A stretch of 32,936 bases of DNA from Sperchopsis tessellata (Eukaryota > Arthropoda > Insecta > Coleoptera > Hydrophilidae): assembly GCA_033557685.1 (NCBI GenBank), contig JAWQRN010000252.1:1-32936 (forward strand). Reading direction: 5' to 3'. Under the pieces are notes generated by a model. The model searched no databases. It saw only the letters and a list, made by a program, of their open reading frames with translations, and was not told the DNA's origin. This document shows positions 10,223 through 20,789 of this stretch, one piece after another (the stretch's first letter is position 1; every line of letters starts with the position of its first letter). The translations under genes were made by a program, and so were the position numbers.

Positions 10223-10742
10223 CCATGATTTCATATATGCTATCTGTTCCGATTTAGCCTTATTAGCATATGATACCATACTCGTAGCTTCTTTGATTAC
10301 TAAGTGTATGTAGCAGATGCCATGCTCTGGTTTTTGAAAACACCCTCTTTTTCATTATTTTGATTACCTGTGTATGATATGTGATTGATCTAGAAAACGC
10401 ACTGTGACGCTACTGTGAAAAAATTTTACGCCAATTCAGCCTGCCCAACAGGCTAAGTAACTGTCAGTGGTATCAAACTTGTGACCATCTGATTATGCTG
10501 GTCCTCACTTCATCTGAACGTTCTGATATCATCGGAAAAAAATATGAAACTACGCAGATGCATGCAGAATATGTCGTCTCAACGGATTTTAGTGGTTTTA
10601 TTATAAAAAAAAACAACAAAATTGTTAATATGTATTTTACACTGATTTACTTCTGCCAAAAAGCCGCACTTCAAGAGGAAAGCTTATCGGAAATCTCTGG
10701 ATATTAAGAGCACTCCTACTAGGTCCTGCCTAATTAGTTTAA
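10220..10742. other. No recognised feature
   Basis: A 70-codon plus frame at 10495-10707 has no recognised family, no signal peptide and no motif, and is probably chance. Nothing else is seen. Confidence 0.45.
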
Positions 10743-11065
10743 AGCAGTAATTTTCAACCAGAGTTTTGCTAAACCGTAAGGCTCCGCAAGCGTATTCCAG
10801 GTGTCCCCAAACTTCACTAACTTTGGTCATATTTTATAGGTTGCTTTAAAAATAAAAATTAAATTTGAATGGTATACTATTGGTTTCTATTACATGTAGA
10901 ACAAGGGCAATTTATTTCGTGATATTTTTTAATTTTCTTAAATAATCGCTGAGATAAGAGATAATATAAAATAAATAATGACTAATGCTGAAGAGCGACC
11001 TTTGAACTACATTGTGAGCTAATTATTGAGCTTTAATATTAATCATAAAAGGGGTTGAAATTCCA
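10743..11065. mobile_element. Possible hAT-type MITE remnant
   Basis: The left side starts CAGTAATTTTCAACCAGAG and continues with GGCTCCGCAAG. This resembles the CAGTGGTTCTCAACC...GGTTCCGC ends of many hAT-type non-autonomous elements. The right side near 11052-11065 (GGGGTTGAAATTCC) is weakly inverted relative to it. No 8-bp target duplication is visible, so this is tentative. Confidence 0.25.
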
Positions 11066-11299
11066 GAGAGAAACACCAATTGTCTACAAACTATTTAATC
11101 CTAAATTATGTCTACTAGTTGCGAGGTATCACACCTCATCCTCCAGATAAACTATAAAAGAAACCGCCCTCGTTAGTAGATGCAAATAAATAAACTTGAA
11201 CAGGAAACAATCAAATGTATATGATAAAGTACAAACAACAATTTAAAACAGTATAAAACACACAATTAAAGCTGCAAGGGACAGCAAGGAAAATGCAGA

Positions 11300-11460
11300 C
11301 AAGTAAACCCAGGAAAATCAATCCATCCAAAATGAAAACAGACACAAAAAGAAATACAGATTCGAAAACAATGTATATTGGGTTGCCTATCATCTAAACT
11401 TATTTTTGAATTTGTATTTCTTCCTGTGTCTGCTTTCATTATGGATGGCTTGACTTTCAT
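11300..11460. repeat. Imperfect palindrome with ~50-bp arms
   Basis: The left arm, about 11310-11366 (ATCCATCCAAAATGAAAACA, then GACACAAAAAGAAATACAGA), is mirrored by about 11402-11458, which read on minus gives GCCATCCATAATGAAAGCA and GACACAGGAAGAAATACAAA. The arms are about 80% identical, with a loop of about 35 bp. Because of the symmetry, both strands encode similar short peptides (KPSIMKADTGRNTNS on minus), which explains the overlapping frames here. No element family is recognised. Confidence 0.7.
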
Positions 11461-13318
11461 GGTTTCCTACAAGTGATAAAGGAACACTTTAGCTATATTA
11501 GAAAAACAATAATTCATTCACATAGTTCAAACATTTATAGAAAAAGAAATCGCAGAAGAGATTAAATCAGATCCGACAAAATATTCCAGAAGATCCTAAA
11601 AACAGCGCTAATATCTTGTGATTTTCTATCCACGCCTATTCAAAATAAATGTCAATATGAGCCTTCAACCACCTAAGCAATATAGGCTTTCTCATGTTCA
11701 CAATATATTGCAGTCGTAATTGTCAGATTAGCTTCTAACCTTTCAAACATGTCCCACCATAGAGACAAAATATTTTTTTGATATAACCCAGCTTTTGCTT
11801 TTCTTTAAAATCACACAGCACCCGCCAAAATGTTCAACTGCAACTGAGAGCTGTTTGACCTTGAACAGAACTCAAATAGCGTTAAAAAGACTTGCCTAAA
11901 CAAGAGCGCAAAAATGTGCACGAACTTAAGGCTGACCTTATTTGTCATTACTTATATAATGTAAAAAAAGTTCAGAATTCACATTAAAGTAATGGCTTTA
12001 TAATAAATAAAAATATTTTTTTCGTTTTATAACCCAATAATGAATTTTGAGGTATCAAAATTGCTTTAAATGCTATACTGGTTCTAAACAGGCTATCAAG
12101 TTGGTGTTGTGGTTCTTCACTGAAAATAAATAAATAACAGTTATTGCTTTATTTTAATCGGTAATTATAAAGCCATATGGATGAAATGTTATTATCACAA
12201 GAACTATCTATTATTATTCACTACAGACAATAGCCAGAAATGTTAATTATTTTCGATATGATTTTTATTTGTAAATAACAACTGTATTAACACGAACATT
12301 CGTATGACTGTAAAGTTGGGACAACTAAAGAACACCGAATGAAATACTTGAATACGATGGTACCAATTTGGATGTTTTATTCTGGTCAGAAGGGATATTG
12401 AAAATCTATTATATCCCAGAGTCATTTTCAATTACACTAGGAAGGCCGAATGCAGCTTGCGCTAAATATGTAGACATATGTTTAATACAAAAAAAAATAA
12501 AAAGAACGGCTATGTGCAGCAACACAATAATGAAATATACGAACTGATCTTTGTAATCTGTTTTATAATTGCTAACATTGCATGCATTCTTTTTCAGCAT
12601 GGACAAGTTGCACATCTGGTGCATCAGTTGCGAACAAAAAGGAGGAATTTTCATCAAGCAAAATCCGTTCCGTTAATACCCAATCATTTTGACCTGTAGT
12701 AGTAATATTAACAGTCGATAGGTTTCCTGAAAAAAAAATGCACGAGGAATAAATAAAACTTTTTGAATAGATGCATAGATATAAGCACCTAGCTTAAATG
12801 ATAAATTGGACTTTAAAATATAAGTATGAAGGGGTAGTTTTCAAGAAAAGGTTATGGAATATATAAATAAAAGCAAAAATTTATAAAGAAATTCAATCTT
12901 CCATAACCACTAAATTGAACAATGGAATATGAGATATTTATATAGTCTTGACGTGTATGATCTGTACTACTGTGTGAACAGACTTGCAACTATTGTTTAT
13001 TTATTAACAGTAGAATATATAACAAAGGTTATTACAATGAGTGATGCAGATGTGTGTTGGTTAATACCATCCCTTCGATAAGGTACATTTATCCTGCACT
13101 TTGAAACATCGTACATCTCTTTGTTAATCACAAACTATGCGATAGGTAGGTTGTAAGAGATATTTTGTTACAGCAAATGAGCAAATGAACCTGAACATCA
13201 CAGCGTGGTAAATTTCTTTATCAAAGAAGTATTTATGAAAAGAAATCTGTTGTTAAAGGCTAATATAAACCATTTTATTTTAAAGTTAAATGTTCCTCTA
13301 GACCAGCTGCTCTTTTAT
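11461..13318. other. Mostly featureless A+T-rich stretch with one small inverted repeat
   Basis: Overlapping frames at 12409-12699 on both strands have no recognised domain. A perfect 10-bp inverted repeat, GGTTATGGAA (12850-12859) and TTCCATAACC (12899-12908), is the only structure noticed. TTCTTTTTCAG near 12587-12598 resembles a 3' splice site, but no convincing exon follows. Confidence 0.4.
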
Positions 13319-13521
13319 GCCAAAGATAATACGTGGATTTTAATATTTGATGAAAATTAAATTTCAAGCAAACTTGCCAAGTAGATATATTAAATACAGA
13401 AATGAACTATATATCGCAAAATGTTTGTTTGCTTGAAATTTGATTTTCATCAAATATTAAAATTACACATTTATGTACGGCCAAGGAAACAACAAATTCT
13501 TATAATACGTGCATCTTTGGC
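13319..13521. repeat. Palindrome with unequal arms
   Basis: The left arm is about 13319-13376 (GCCAAAGAT, then ATTTTAATATTTGATGAAAA, then TTTCAAGCAAAC). The right arm is about 13424-13521, the same order on minus. About 41 bp of the inner arm are nearly identical. The right arm carries an extra segment of about 45 bp (13466-13510) that is missing on the left. That segment is itself a dispersed repeat found again at 17919 and 18153. No coding content. Confidence 0.75.
13466..13504 (+). repeat. Dispersed repeat, copy 1 of 3
   Basis: Contains ATTTATGTACGGCCAAGGAA followed by ACAACAAATTC. Related copies lie at 17917-17951 (ATTTATGTACGGCCTAAAAA, ACAACAAATCCC) and 18150-18182 (ATTATGTACTACCAAAGAAG, TAACAAATTCC). 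Family unknown. Confidence 0.6.
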
Positions 13522-13584
13522 TTTTTTACCTAACTGCATTTTTTCTAGTTTTATGTCGATATTTCATTGTATAGCAAAATTTTC

Positions 13585-13990
13585 TTAAAAATGTCTGCTG
13601 TACACGCCAATTTCATAAGTCAACGCTCATCACACAGCCTGTTTCCCAAAGTGAAATTCTTGTCAATAAGGAAGGTTTTGATTTCTGCCCTCAGTTCGAA
13701 AAGCCGAGTCAAAATCAAATTTTTGAATAACCTAGTCATTCTAAGGTCACGATTTGATCAAATTAATTATTTACACGCTGTCACCCAAGACTTCTTTTAG
13801 GGAAGGCAGCATTTTTGTTCACAGCGAGGAGATGTCGGTGGAGGACGCAGTGGCTGCTACAGCACTTGACTATTTGTTTTATTCTCGAGATAGCACCGGA
13901 CGTCTTTCCAGTTATAGCCTTCGCGCCGTCTGTGTTCACATCAACAAAGTTATCTCATGGGATTCTACTCATCACCAATTGTGTTAGTCG
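13585..13990 (-). pseudogene. hAT-superfamily transposase fragment (ZBED5/GTF2IRD2-like), copy A
   Basis: On the minus strand the order is NTDGAKAITGKTSG (near 13908-13940), CCSSHCVLHRHLLAVN (near 13820-13868), a run corresponding to LKEVLGDSV.IINLIKSRP (frames shift), then TRLFELRAEIKTFLIDKNF and LGNRLCDER (about 13630-13710). This is the central catalytic part of the hAT transposases from which vertebrate ZBED5 and GTF2IRD2 derive. Those read TDGA.AM.G, SSHC.LHR..L, VRWLSRGKVLTRLFELR. The TDGA block carries the conserved aspartate of the RNase H-like fold. The VRWLSRGK segment is deleted: the text passes from IQKFDFD directly to TRLFELR. In-frame stops (one after DER, others in the linker) make it a pseudogene. 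The same part occurs about 1.05 kb downstream in the same orientation. Confidence 0.85.
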
Positions 13991-14595
13991 GTAACGACTT
14001 GCACAGAAGCATATTCTCTTGAATAGACTCCACGTATCAGAAGCATACAAATTGTGTATAGCAAAAAACTGCGAATTATTTTTCGATACTAAATAGCTTA
14101 CATTTTTGTCTTAGCCATAGATTATGTTATTGAAAGTTAAAATTTTAAATATCATTTAATTCAACAACTTTACACACATTCGTATCTCTCGAAAATTGGC
14201 GAAGATATTTACACCTAGGACCTACATAGGTACTAAAAAGACAGTAGAATTGGTTATGGAAGGTATTTTATTTTATTTGAAATTTTATTATCTTCACTAA
14301 TTTCAAAGATATTACTACTTACTTAACTACATTTACGTTAAACATCAATAAAAGCATGGAATTTAAAAATATTTTTACAGTTGCAAAACCAAAAATGTCA
14401 CTTAGCATCAAATAAGAACAACAAAACTTATTCGAAGAACTTAGATTCCAGTGAGAAGGATTTGATTTATATTATGTGGCTATATCTGGTAAAATTGGTA
14501 TTTGTATTTTGTTTTAGTAGGCATATAGGCCTGATTCACATAAGTAAGTTGTTGCAAAGGGTAGAATGATGATTTGCTCTTTGCGTAATAAAACT
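13991..14595. other. Spacer between hAT copies
   Basis: A 62-codon plus frame at 14381-14569 has no recognised family. No terminal inverted repeat or target duplication is found that would delimit either hAT copy. Confidence 0.4.
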
Positions 14596-15000
14596 ATACA
14601 TTCATATTTCTGCTTACACAAAACCTCTGATAGTGACATCCCAGCTGTAAATTTCGTGAGAGAAGCCAACGTTCATTACGTAGCCTGTCTCCCAAAGCGA
14701 AGTCGTTGCCAGTCAGGAATATTTTCACTTCTGTCCTCAGTTCGAGGAGCCGAGTCAAAATTTTGCCACAAGAAAGCCACCTTACGTTTGTGTAAAAATA
14801 AAAACGTATGTAGCCTCTCCATATCATGACACTACATTTTAAATAGCCTAGTATTTTTAGGTCATGATTTGATAAAATTACTAACAATCCCTCTTTAATC
14901 CAAGACTTTTTTAGGGAGAGCGGTGTTTTTTCACAGAAAGGGCATCGCCATGGGGTCCACAATTCGTCGTGAGATTTGACAAAAGAACTGTGTCTTCTAG
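14596..15000 (-). pseudogene. hAT-superfamily transposase fragment, copy B
   Basis: A minus-strand frame of 122 codons (14594-14962) contains NVRWLSCGKILTRLLELRTE, KIFLTGNDFALGDRLRNERW and LLSRNL, the hallmark central block of the ZBED5/GTF2IRD2-like hAT transposases (VRWLSRGKVLTRLFELR...). The adjoining frame upstream (14911-15105, minus) ends CGPHGDALSVKKHRSP, which corresponds to the CVLHRHALA.KK block, so one frameshift separates them. Compared with copy A this copy keeps VRWLS and has W in the RNERW position where copy A has a stop. Both copies are in the same orientation, with equivalent motifs about 1047 bp apart. They are therefore either two insertions or a segmental duplication of one. 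The zinc-finger N-terminus and the C-terminal dimerisation domain are absent. Confidence 0.88.
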
Positions 15001-15199
15001 TTTCGTGGCTTTTCCATTCAGCATACTTTCAACTAAGATATATGTATGTCTGAGTATGTCTGGCCTTAGACTCATATAAAAAATGTGGTCCCAGATAGCA
15101 AGCATTCCAGCTCCAGTGAATGTACTTTCAACAAAAAAATGAATGCAAATAATCTCTCAATATACAAATTCGACGTAAGTATCGTCTCCGATCTCACCT

Positions 15200-15450
15200 C
15201 ATCAGGCTAAAAGCTAATTCTATCCTCTTCCCAGAGATTGCGCCGCTTATAATGCGATCGGAATCGACTTAAAATTGTGGGACCACCTATATTTCTAACG
15301 CGTAAGTATAGAAAGAGGAGAATGCCATATTCCAGTAGTTGAATGAGAATGTTGCATATAATGGTGATGAAGATACATTCAACTAAGTCCCTTACGCAAG
15401 GCCTGATTTTCATTGTTGGTATGATCTTCGCCAACTTGAGCGACTCGATA
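15200..15450 (-). pseudogene. Possible LINE reverse-transcriptase N-terminal scrap
   Basis: A 75-codon minus frame begins AKIIPTMKI, continues VECIFITIICNILIQLLEY and LRVRNIGGPTILSRFRSHY. This follows the spacing of the start of Jockey/CR1-type reverse transcriptases (AKVIPI.K, then LEKII...L..YL, then QSGFR..RSTTTAL..). The SGFR block is not well preserved, and the middle YRPISLL block is missing. It is suggestive only. The 61-codon minus frame at 15622-15807, which would lie upstream in such an element, is unrecognised. Confidence 0.3.
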
Positions 15451-17876
15451 ACTAAGTACGTATAATGCCATTACAGCCTTTTCATTAACTATTTTGAGAG
15501 ATAGGATATAATTTTCAGGGCTTGTGTAAGTTCTGAAGAACTATGAACCCTCTCAAAATGATCACTATTGCGGTTCAACGTCTTAACGAACCGAACATCT
15601 AAATACGAGTCTTCCTTTTTACTATTGTTCCACCCTAACACAGGTCTCCGAAGGACAAGTACTAGACAGTTGGTTCAAAACTTCAGGACGTTTTGGCACA
15701 TCCGTTGTCACTGATTTGTCCAAAAACCCTTCGTCGTGTCCAGTAATTCTATCACTAGCAACTGCTCCATCTTCCTCCACGCTACGATATAAACATAATG
15801 TTCGCATCAGCTGAATAATTTATAATATAAAAGTTGAATAACGTTTGGTAATGTAAATGTTTCTCACATGTTCTCTTGCATTGCATGTTAACCACGAGTA
15901 GCATTATGTTGTCGCTTGGGGACGTGTTATTCGCTGAGGCAAAACTCGAAGACTATTAACGCGAGCTTAAATTTGATGCAGGTAATGAAAGCCGTCCCTT
16001 TATTTCGCAATTCAAAAGAAATATTGTTAGATCTGTCTCTCATAGTTTGGAAATGACAGACACACAGTATGTATAATATGCACTGTTCTAAAAGGTCTTT
16101 ATTTCGTTCTTTAATTAAATAATTTCATCTAAACTAAAATAATTGTTAGTTGTTTAGTTTCGACAGTTTCTTTAAAGGTCCAGAATTTAACCAGCTATCC
16201 ACTGAAAGAAAATCGATATTTTCTGAATAACTAAGTACGTGATACAACTGCAACCAGTAAGTGCTTTGTCTTCAAGACGGAAAATTATGTTAACGCAATT
16301 GTTTATAAATATCTTAATTTGTACTCTTTGAAATCGCTCATAAATAAATAACACTGCATTGCGATTTGATTCCTTTGGACTCTCGACTACATGCTGACTG
16401 ATTTTCTGCTGATTGAACGTGCGAAGAAACGCGAGGTTTTAATACACAATAGAAACTTCACAGATAATTCTGGATAGGTGTTGAATCTAATAATAGGATC
16501 TGAAAGTGCGGGGAAATTCTCGCGAGACGGGATAAGCAGGCACTGTCTATTATATCTGTATGGTTTCGATAAGTGCTGTCTCTGTGCGAAAACATCATGG
16601 CCAATTTCCGTGGTTTAGAAAAAGTGCTGGCGGGTAAAGCTTTCCAAGGTGACGCATACCATTTGGGTCTATAATACTTGTTAAATAAGCTGCTACACTG
16701 CACACTGCAAGAGCTAAATACTGTCTACCCAAAACTTACCTATACATAGTTCATAGTCGCATAAATACAACATTTTGAGATCTTATCATATTTAAATTAT
16801 TAATTGTTCTTTCCCATCTCTTCGCGGAGAACGTGGAGATGCTACCAATGTAAGAAGTATTCCACGGAGCACATTTTGGAAACTGCTGTTCTAGGACCTT
16901 TCGATGAGATAAAGAATAGATAGATGCCTTCTAATCTCGAACTGAAGACCAGGTTTAAAATTTTGAAATGTCAGCAAAAAGGGCTTTACTAAAAATGGAG
17001 AACCCTATAGAAATATAATTCACGAAAAATCTGTTTTGCAGTAAAAACGTTCACATTTTTTTGTAGCTTTATGACAACTATCAAATTCTTAAAATGATAT
17101 TTAGCTAACAATCAAATATTGTGAAATTATATCCGACATTTGTAATCAATAACCTTAAAAGGCAATTCAAAGTGATGTTTCTGATGAAGCTGCTAAAGAT
17201 GCTGTTAATGAAATTTCGCAGGGTTGTTGAAGGATTTAGTTTAATATGTGCATGTGTAGAGAGCAACTACGTAAATATTGGGGTTATACATGTTTTCTTT
17301 CATTACAAGGTAAATAATATCAAAATTCGACCTCGCAAATTGTAATTATGAATAACAATAATAAATGCGTTATTTTAGAAAATTGATTGAATCAATTCTC
17401 AAATAAAGCGGCCAAGTTAATATATTAACTATAGAAATCAGCAAGAATCGAAAAATGTAGGAAGAAACCGAACTTCCAGTTGACACAGTGTTCCTGTTAT
17501 TAAGACATCATCGGTACTGCACTGATACAAATTAGCTACCCAGACGTAGAAATAATGTTTAGTATAACTGTTGCACGTCAACACATTATGGAAACATCGC
17601 AAAGTTTCACTTGAATAATCATTAGGTTAATTGAATGTTAATCCATGGGAAATTGCTATTTTCGAAGATATATTGGAATTTCTTGTTTACTTGGTCGTAC
17701 GTGAATATATTATTTTAGAAATTTAAATAACGAAAATAATTAAACATACATGGACAAATATAAGAACAAGAAAATGCAGTATGCAAGTTCGCACTTATCT
17801 GTTAGTAATTAGCTGTCCCAGACTTACGAAAACTTAATTGATTTCTTGTGAAAAGTAGTGTAAGGTCACGAGTAAG
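15451..17876. other. No recognised feature
   Basis: Frames at 15622-15807, 16458-16703 (minus) and 17121-17345 (plus) have no recognised domains. 16480-16680 is slightly GC-richer but without coding signal. Nothing supportable. Confidence 0.4.
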
Positions 17877-17968
17877 GACATATGCGAAAATATTACAATG
17901 TGTCAATGTTGCTTAATACATTTATGTACGGCCTAAAAACAACAAATCCCAAGACATATGCGAAAATG
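17877..17968 (+). repeat. Direct repeat flanking dispersed repeat copy 2
   Basis: GACATATGCGAAAAT occurs at 17878-17892 and again at 17954-17968. Between them lies copy 2 of the dispersed repeat (ATTTATGTACGGCCTAAAAA, 17919 on). The 15-bp duplication could be the footprint of an insertion, or chance slippage. Confidence 0.5.
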
Positions 17969-18149
17969 GCAATTTCGTGTAGATTATTATTTTATTAACG
18001 CAATGGCTATTCAATTTCAATATTAAAATATTGCGATACCACTCAGAATATATTTACTAGATACCTTAAAGAAACTACACAAAAAAAGTCTATACACTAT
18101 ATTTTCACCTTGTTTCTGTATTTTTCGATGTTTGATTTCTTAACTAAAT

Positions 18150-18182
18150 AATTATGTACTACCAAAGAAGTAACAAATTCCA
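18150..18182 (+). repeat. Dispersed repeat, copy 3 of 3
   Basis: ATTATGTACTACCAAAGAAG followed by TAACAAATTCC. It is preceded by TTTGATTTCTTAACTAAATA, which echoes the TTTGATTTTCATCAAATA before copy 1, so homology extends leftwards. Confidence 0.5.
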
Positions 18183-18764
18183 ATGCTTTAAACCATTTGA
18201 CCCCTAACTTGTTCATAAACGCTTTGATGAAATAAAACTAGATGAAAGAAAAACGGCAACCGTTACCTTGACATAATTTTATTGTAAATATATACTATAT
18301 AATATTTATTATACTGTGTTGTTTTGTAAATAGCTCATAAATACTTCAAGGGAGAAGTTAATAAAGTGTTCGCGAAAAAAATTCAATTTATATCAGTTTG
18401 GTTCCTCAGCAAAAGATGACTCAGAAGTAAAATTTAGCCCAGGTTTTTATTTTATTAGCAAGCAAGTGTACTAATTTTATCAGAAATGCCAGGCGCGCAT
18501 ATTCAAATTCATATATCCGTAAAAGCAGCTGTCTCCAAACAATATATTTTAGTTTTAGACAGGTAGCGAATGCCATTTTAATATTCTTATATGTTTCTAA
18601 ACTTTGTAAACATTAGCATATAAATTATTCATATATAAATACTCTCGAGTCTTTACAAGAAGAACAAGTCAATTGCAATAATGATGAACTATGGTATATT
18701 CATTTTAGTGACGGAGCTAATGCCCCCATAATATAACGGTAAAACAATCAACACACCAAAATGT
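18183..18764. other. A+T-rich stretch, no recognised feature
   Basis: No frame, repeat or domain supportable on either strand. Confidence 0.5.
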
Positions 18765-19370
18765 TTGCGTTTTTATACAGGAAGAGGGACATTATCAACA
18801 TTACTCAACATACACCTAAAATCATTCAAGTCATATTGGTTCAAAATAATATTGTGCTCAGGTATGCTAAATCGAAGTAGGTGGTATTTATTTGGACTCC
18901 GAGCTATATTGATATACCGGGAAATGATCACGTTGATAAGACAGCCAAAAAACATTGTTGATGTATACACTTGTCCAGTCATATACAGGACGTAAATATT
19001 ATAATCAAAGTGGACATCTGGAGCAAATAACAAAGGTAAAATCAAAACCTGTGTGAAACTATGGAAAACTTTTATTCAGATCAATCGTGGTAATGACGTT
19101 GTGCTAGCTCGTTTCAGAATTGGTGACTGTAAATTTATTCATCCTCGCCTTCTCTAAGAAAACGATCTTTCCCAAAGTCCCGTTAGCGAAGTAAAGCTTT
19201 CTAATGAACATGGCACATGAACAAGTGAGTCATTAGAGCTTGCGGCGTCCGAGAATCATTTTCATAGTAATAAGCAAAAGTCCCTACAACAATTTCTCCA
19301 TTTTCAACTTGTTTGAAAGATGTAACCCTCTTATAAACACAGACTTAGTAGCAAAATTAAAACATTAGTG
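18765..19370 (+). pseudogene. LINE RNase H and C-terminal fragment
   Basis: The plus strand at 18882-18948 reads VVFIWTPSYIDIPGNDHVDKTAK, which aligns with the last block of LINE-encoded RNase H domains (V...WVPSHVGIPGNE.AD..AK), including the conserved G-N and D. Downstream near 19100-19150 the frame LVSFRIGDCKFIHPRL corresponds to the LARLRIGH.R.TH..L segment found after RNase H in I/Jockey-type elements. The intervening piece (KVKSKPV.NYGKLLF) is consistent with the linker. Several frameshifts and stops are present. The zinc-knuckle end (C..C..H...C) is not clearly legible. It is the tail of a LINE on the plus strand. Confidence 0.65.
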
Positions 19371-19654
19371 TTATTAAACGTAATGACAAAAACTGACTTT
19401 GGTTCCACTTTTGCGTTAATATCCATAATTGCTGATGCTCGTTAAGCCCAAATTAACAATAGCAATAATTTGTATATATTTTTATTGGATAGTGCCTGAT
19501 TATATCAACCATAAATGCACAAACAATGTTCAAAGCGCAACATGTTCTACATTTACTTTCAGTTCTTCCAAGGAGCGAGTTCTTGCTTAACAATTGAAGT
19601 TTTTAACTGCTTTATTCAACAAAATATATATATGGAATATTCCGTAGGATCATC

Positions 19655-20640
19655 TACCATCAACCACTACCAAGAAAATCAAATGCCGTCAAATGTTCAG
19701 ACAATAGAATCATCTGTTCATGTTTGAAACTTGAAGGAAATATTAGTCCAACACAATTTGGAGTTCGGAACAAGAGATTTGTTTTGAATTCAAGTTTTGA
19801 TTTAGAGAGCACGTGATGTTTATCACGATATTTTCTACTGCTTTATAGATTTCGAAAAAGCGTTCGATAAAGTACGACATGCTAAGCTTGTCTAGATATT
19901 ACAGAATAGTGAAAAAGACGACACGAATATTCACCTGATAACCAATACAAATTGGTGAAATTTGCATATAAAGAGGCGAAATAGTAAACAGCTTAAGATA
20001 TAACGATGTTATGGTGTTAATAGCAGATAGCGCAAAAGTTCCTCCGGAAACCGACTAGATTGTAAGAGAGAATGGCCGCTATGAAATGAAAATAAACTGC
20101 CAAAAAACACACTTAACTATCATCAAGAATAACACCGATGCACATCTTGAGTTTACAGTAATACTACCAATAATAAATAATGGGAACACCAAAAATAAAT
20201 CACATACCGTATTGAGAGAGCAAGAAGTATTTTCCATAACATGAGGAGAAAATTGTGCAATCTGAACTTGAGCATCCATATCAGGGTTAGAGTTCTTAGA
20301 TGCTAAGCCCATATAAGTCTTCGAGATGTTGTGCTATCGCAGCATGATAAGATTATCATGGACACATAACATAAAATAAGTCATCCAACATATAAAGAAA
20401 GAAAAAGAAATCATCACAACAACCAAATGAGGGAAACTGGAGAATTTCGGCTATGTTATGCGAAACTAGAAATATCGCCTCCTTCAGTTTATTTTGCAAG
20501 TCAAAATAGAAGGCCGAAGAGATCCTAGGTTACACCGAATACAGCATTATTTAAATCGCCTCTGAATAGGAATAGATGGGCCAGTGTGATTGACAAAATC
20601 CATAGAAGATAAGGTACTTTTAGAACAAGAAGGCACAAAG
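19655..20640 (+). pseudogene. LINE reverse transcriptase (non-LTR), extensively readable but broken
   Basis: Pieces in order on the plus strand: PLPRKSNAVKCSDNRII (19660-19720), EGNISPTQFGVRNK (19730-19775), FIDFEKAFDKVRHAKL at about 19845-19890 (motif A with the catalytic D), a remnant of the YADD block (YNDVMVLIADSAK, 20000-20040), NGRYEMKINCQKT, then IERARSIFHNMRRKLCNLNL and IRVRVLRC (20215-20305), and GKLENFGYVMRN.KYRLLQF followed by KIEGRRDPR (20440-20530). These follow the colinear order of a widespread insect LINE protein family (IPIPKK...CSDYRTISL, QFGFRNG, FIDFEKAFD, YADD, KRRKLEYLGH.MRN..Y.LLQ..LQGKIEGRRGPGRR). Stops and frameshifts occur throughout, the YADD catalytic pair is damaged (YNDV), and a stretch between the palm blocks is deleted. 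No intact protein is possible. Confidence 0.85.
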
Positions 20641-20789
20641 ACACAGGATACAAGCAGTTGTACTATATACGACGCAGACTGCAGAGAATATAGGCAATTG
20701 GAAATTGCCAGTATAATGTTCTACTTATGTTGTAGAAATTTTTGCGATTAGCAATGCCATATTTTACATCAGTGATAAATCACTAGATA

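Noticed and set aside
9978..10313. Open frames on both strands with Tyr-Ile repeats
   Set aside because: They are produced by the (AT)n microsatellite and by symmetric repeat units, not by a gene.
12409..12699. Overlapping frames on opposite strands, with a splice-acceptor-like TTCTTTTTCAG
   Set aside because: No protein family recognised and no donor or further exon in reading order; polypyrimidine-AG is frequent in A+T-rich DNA.
16458..16703. 81-codon minus-strand frame in a slightly GC-richer patch
   Set aside because: No family resemblance in either strand or frame, and composition alone is not enough.
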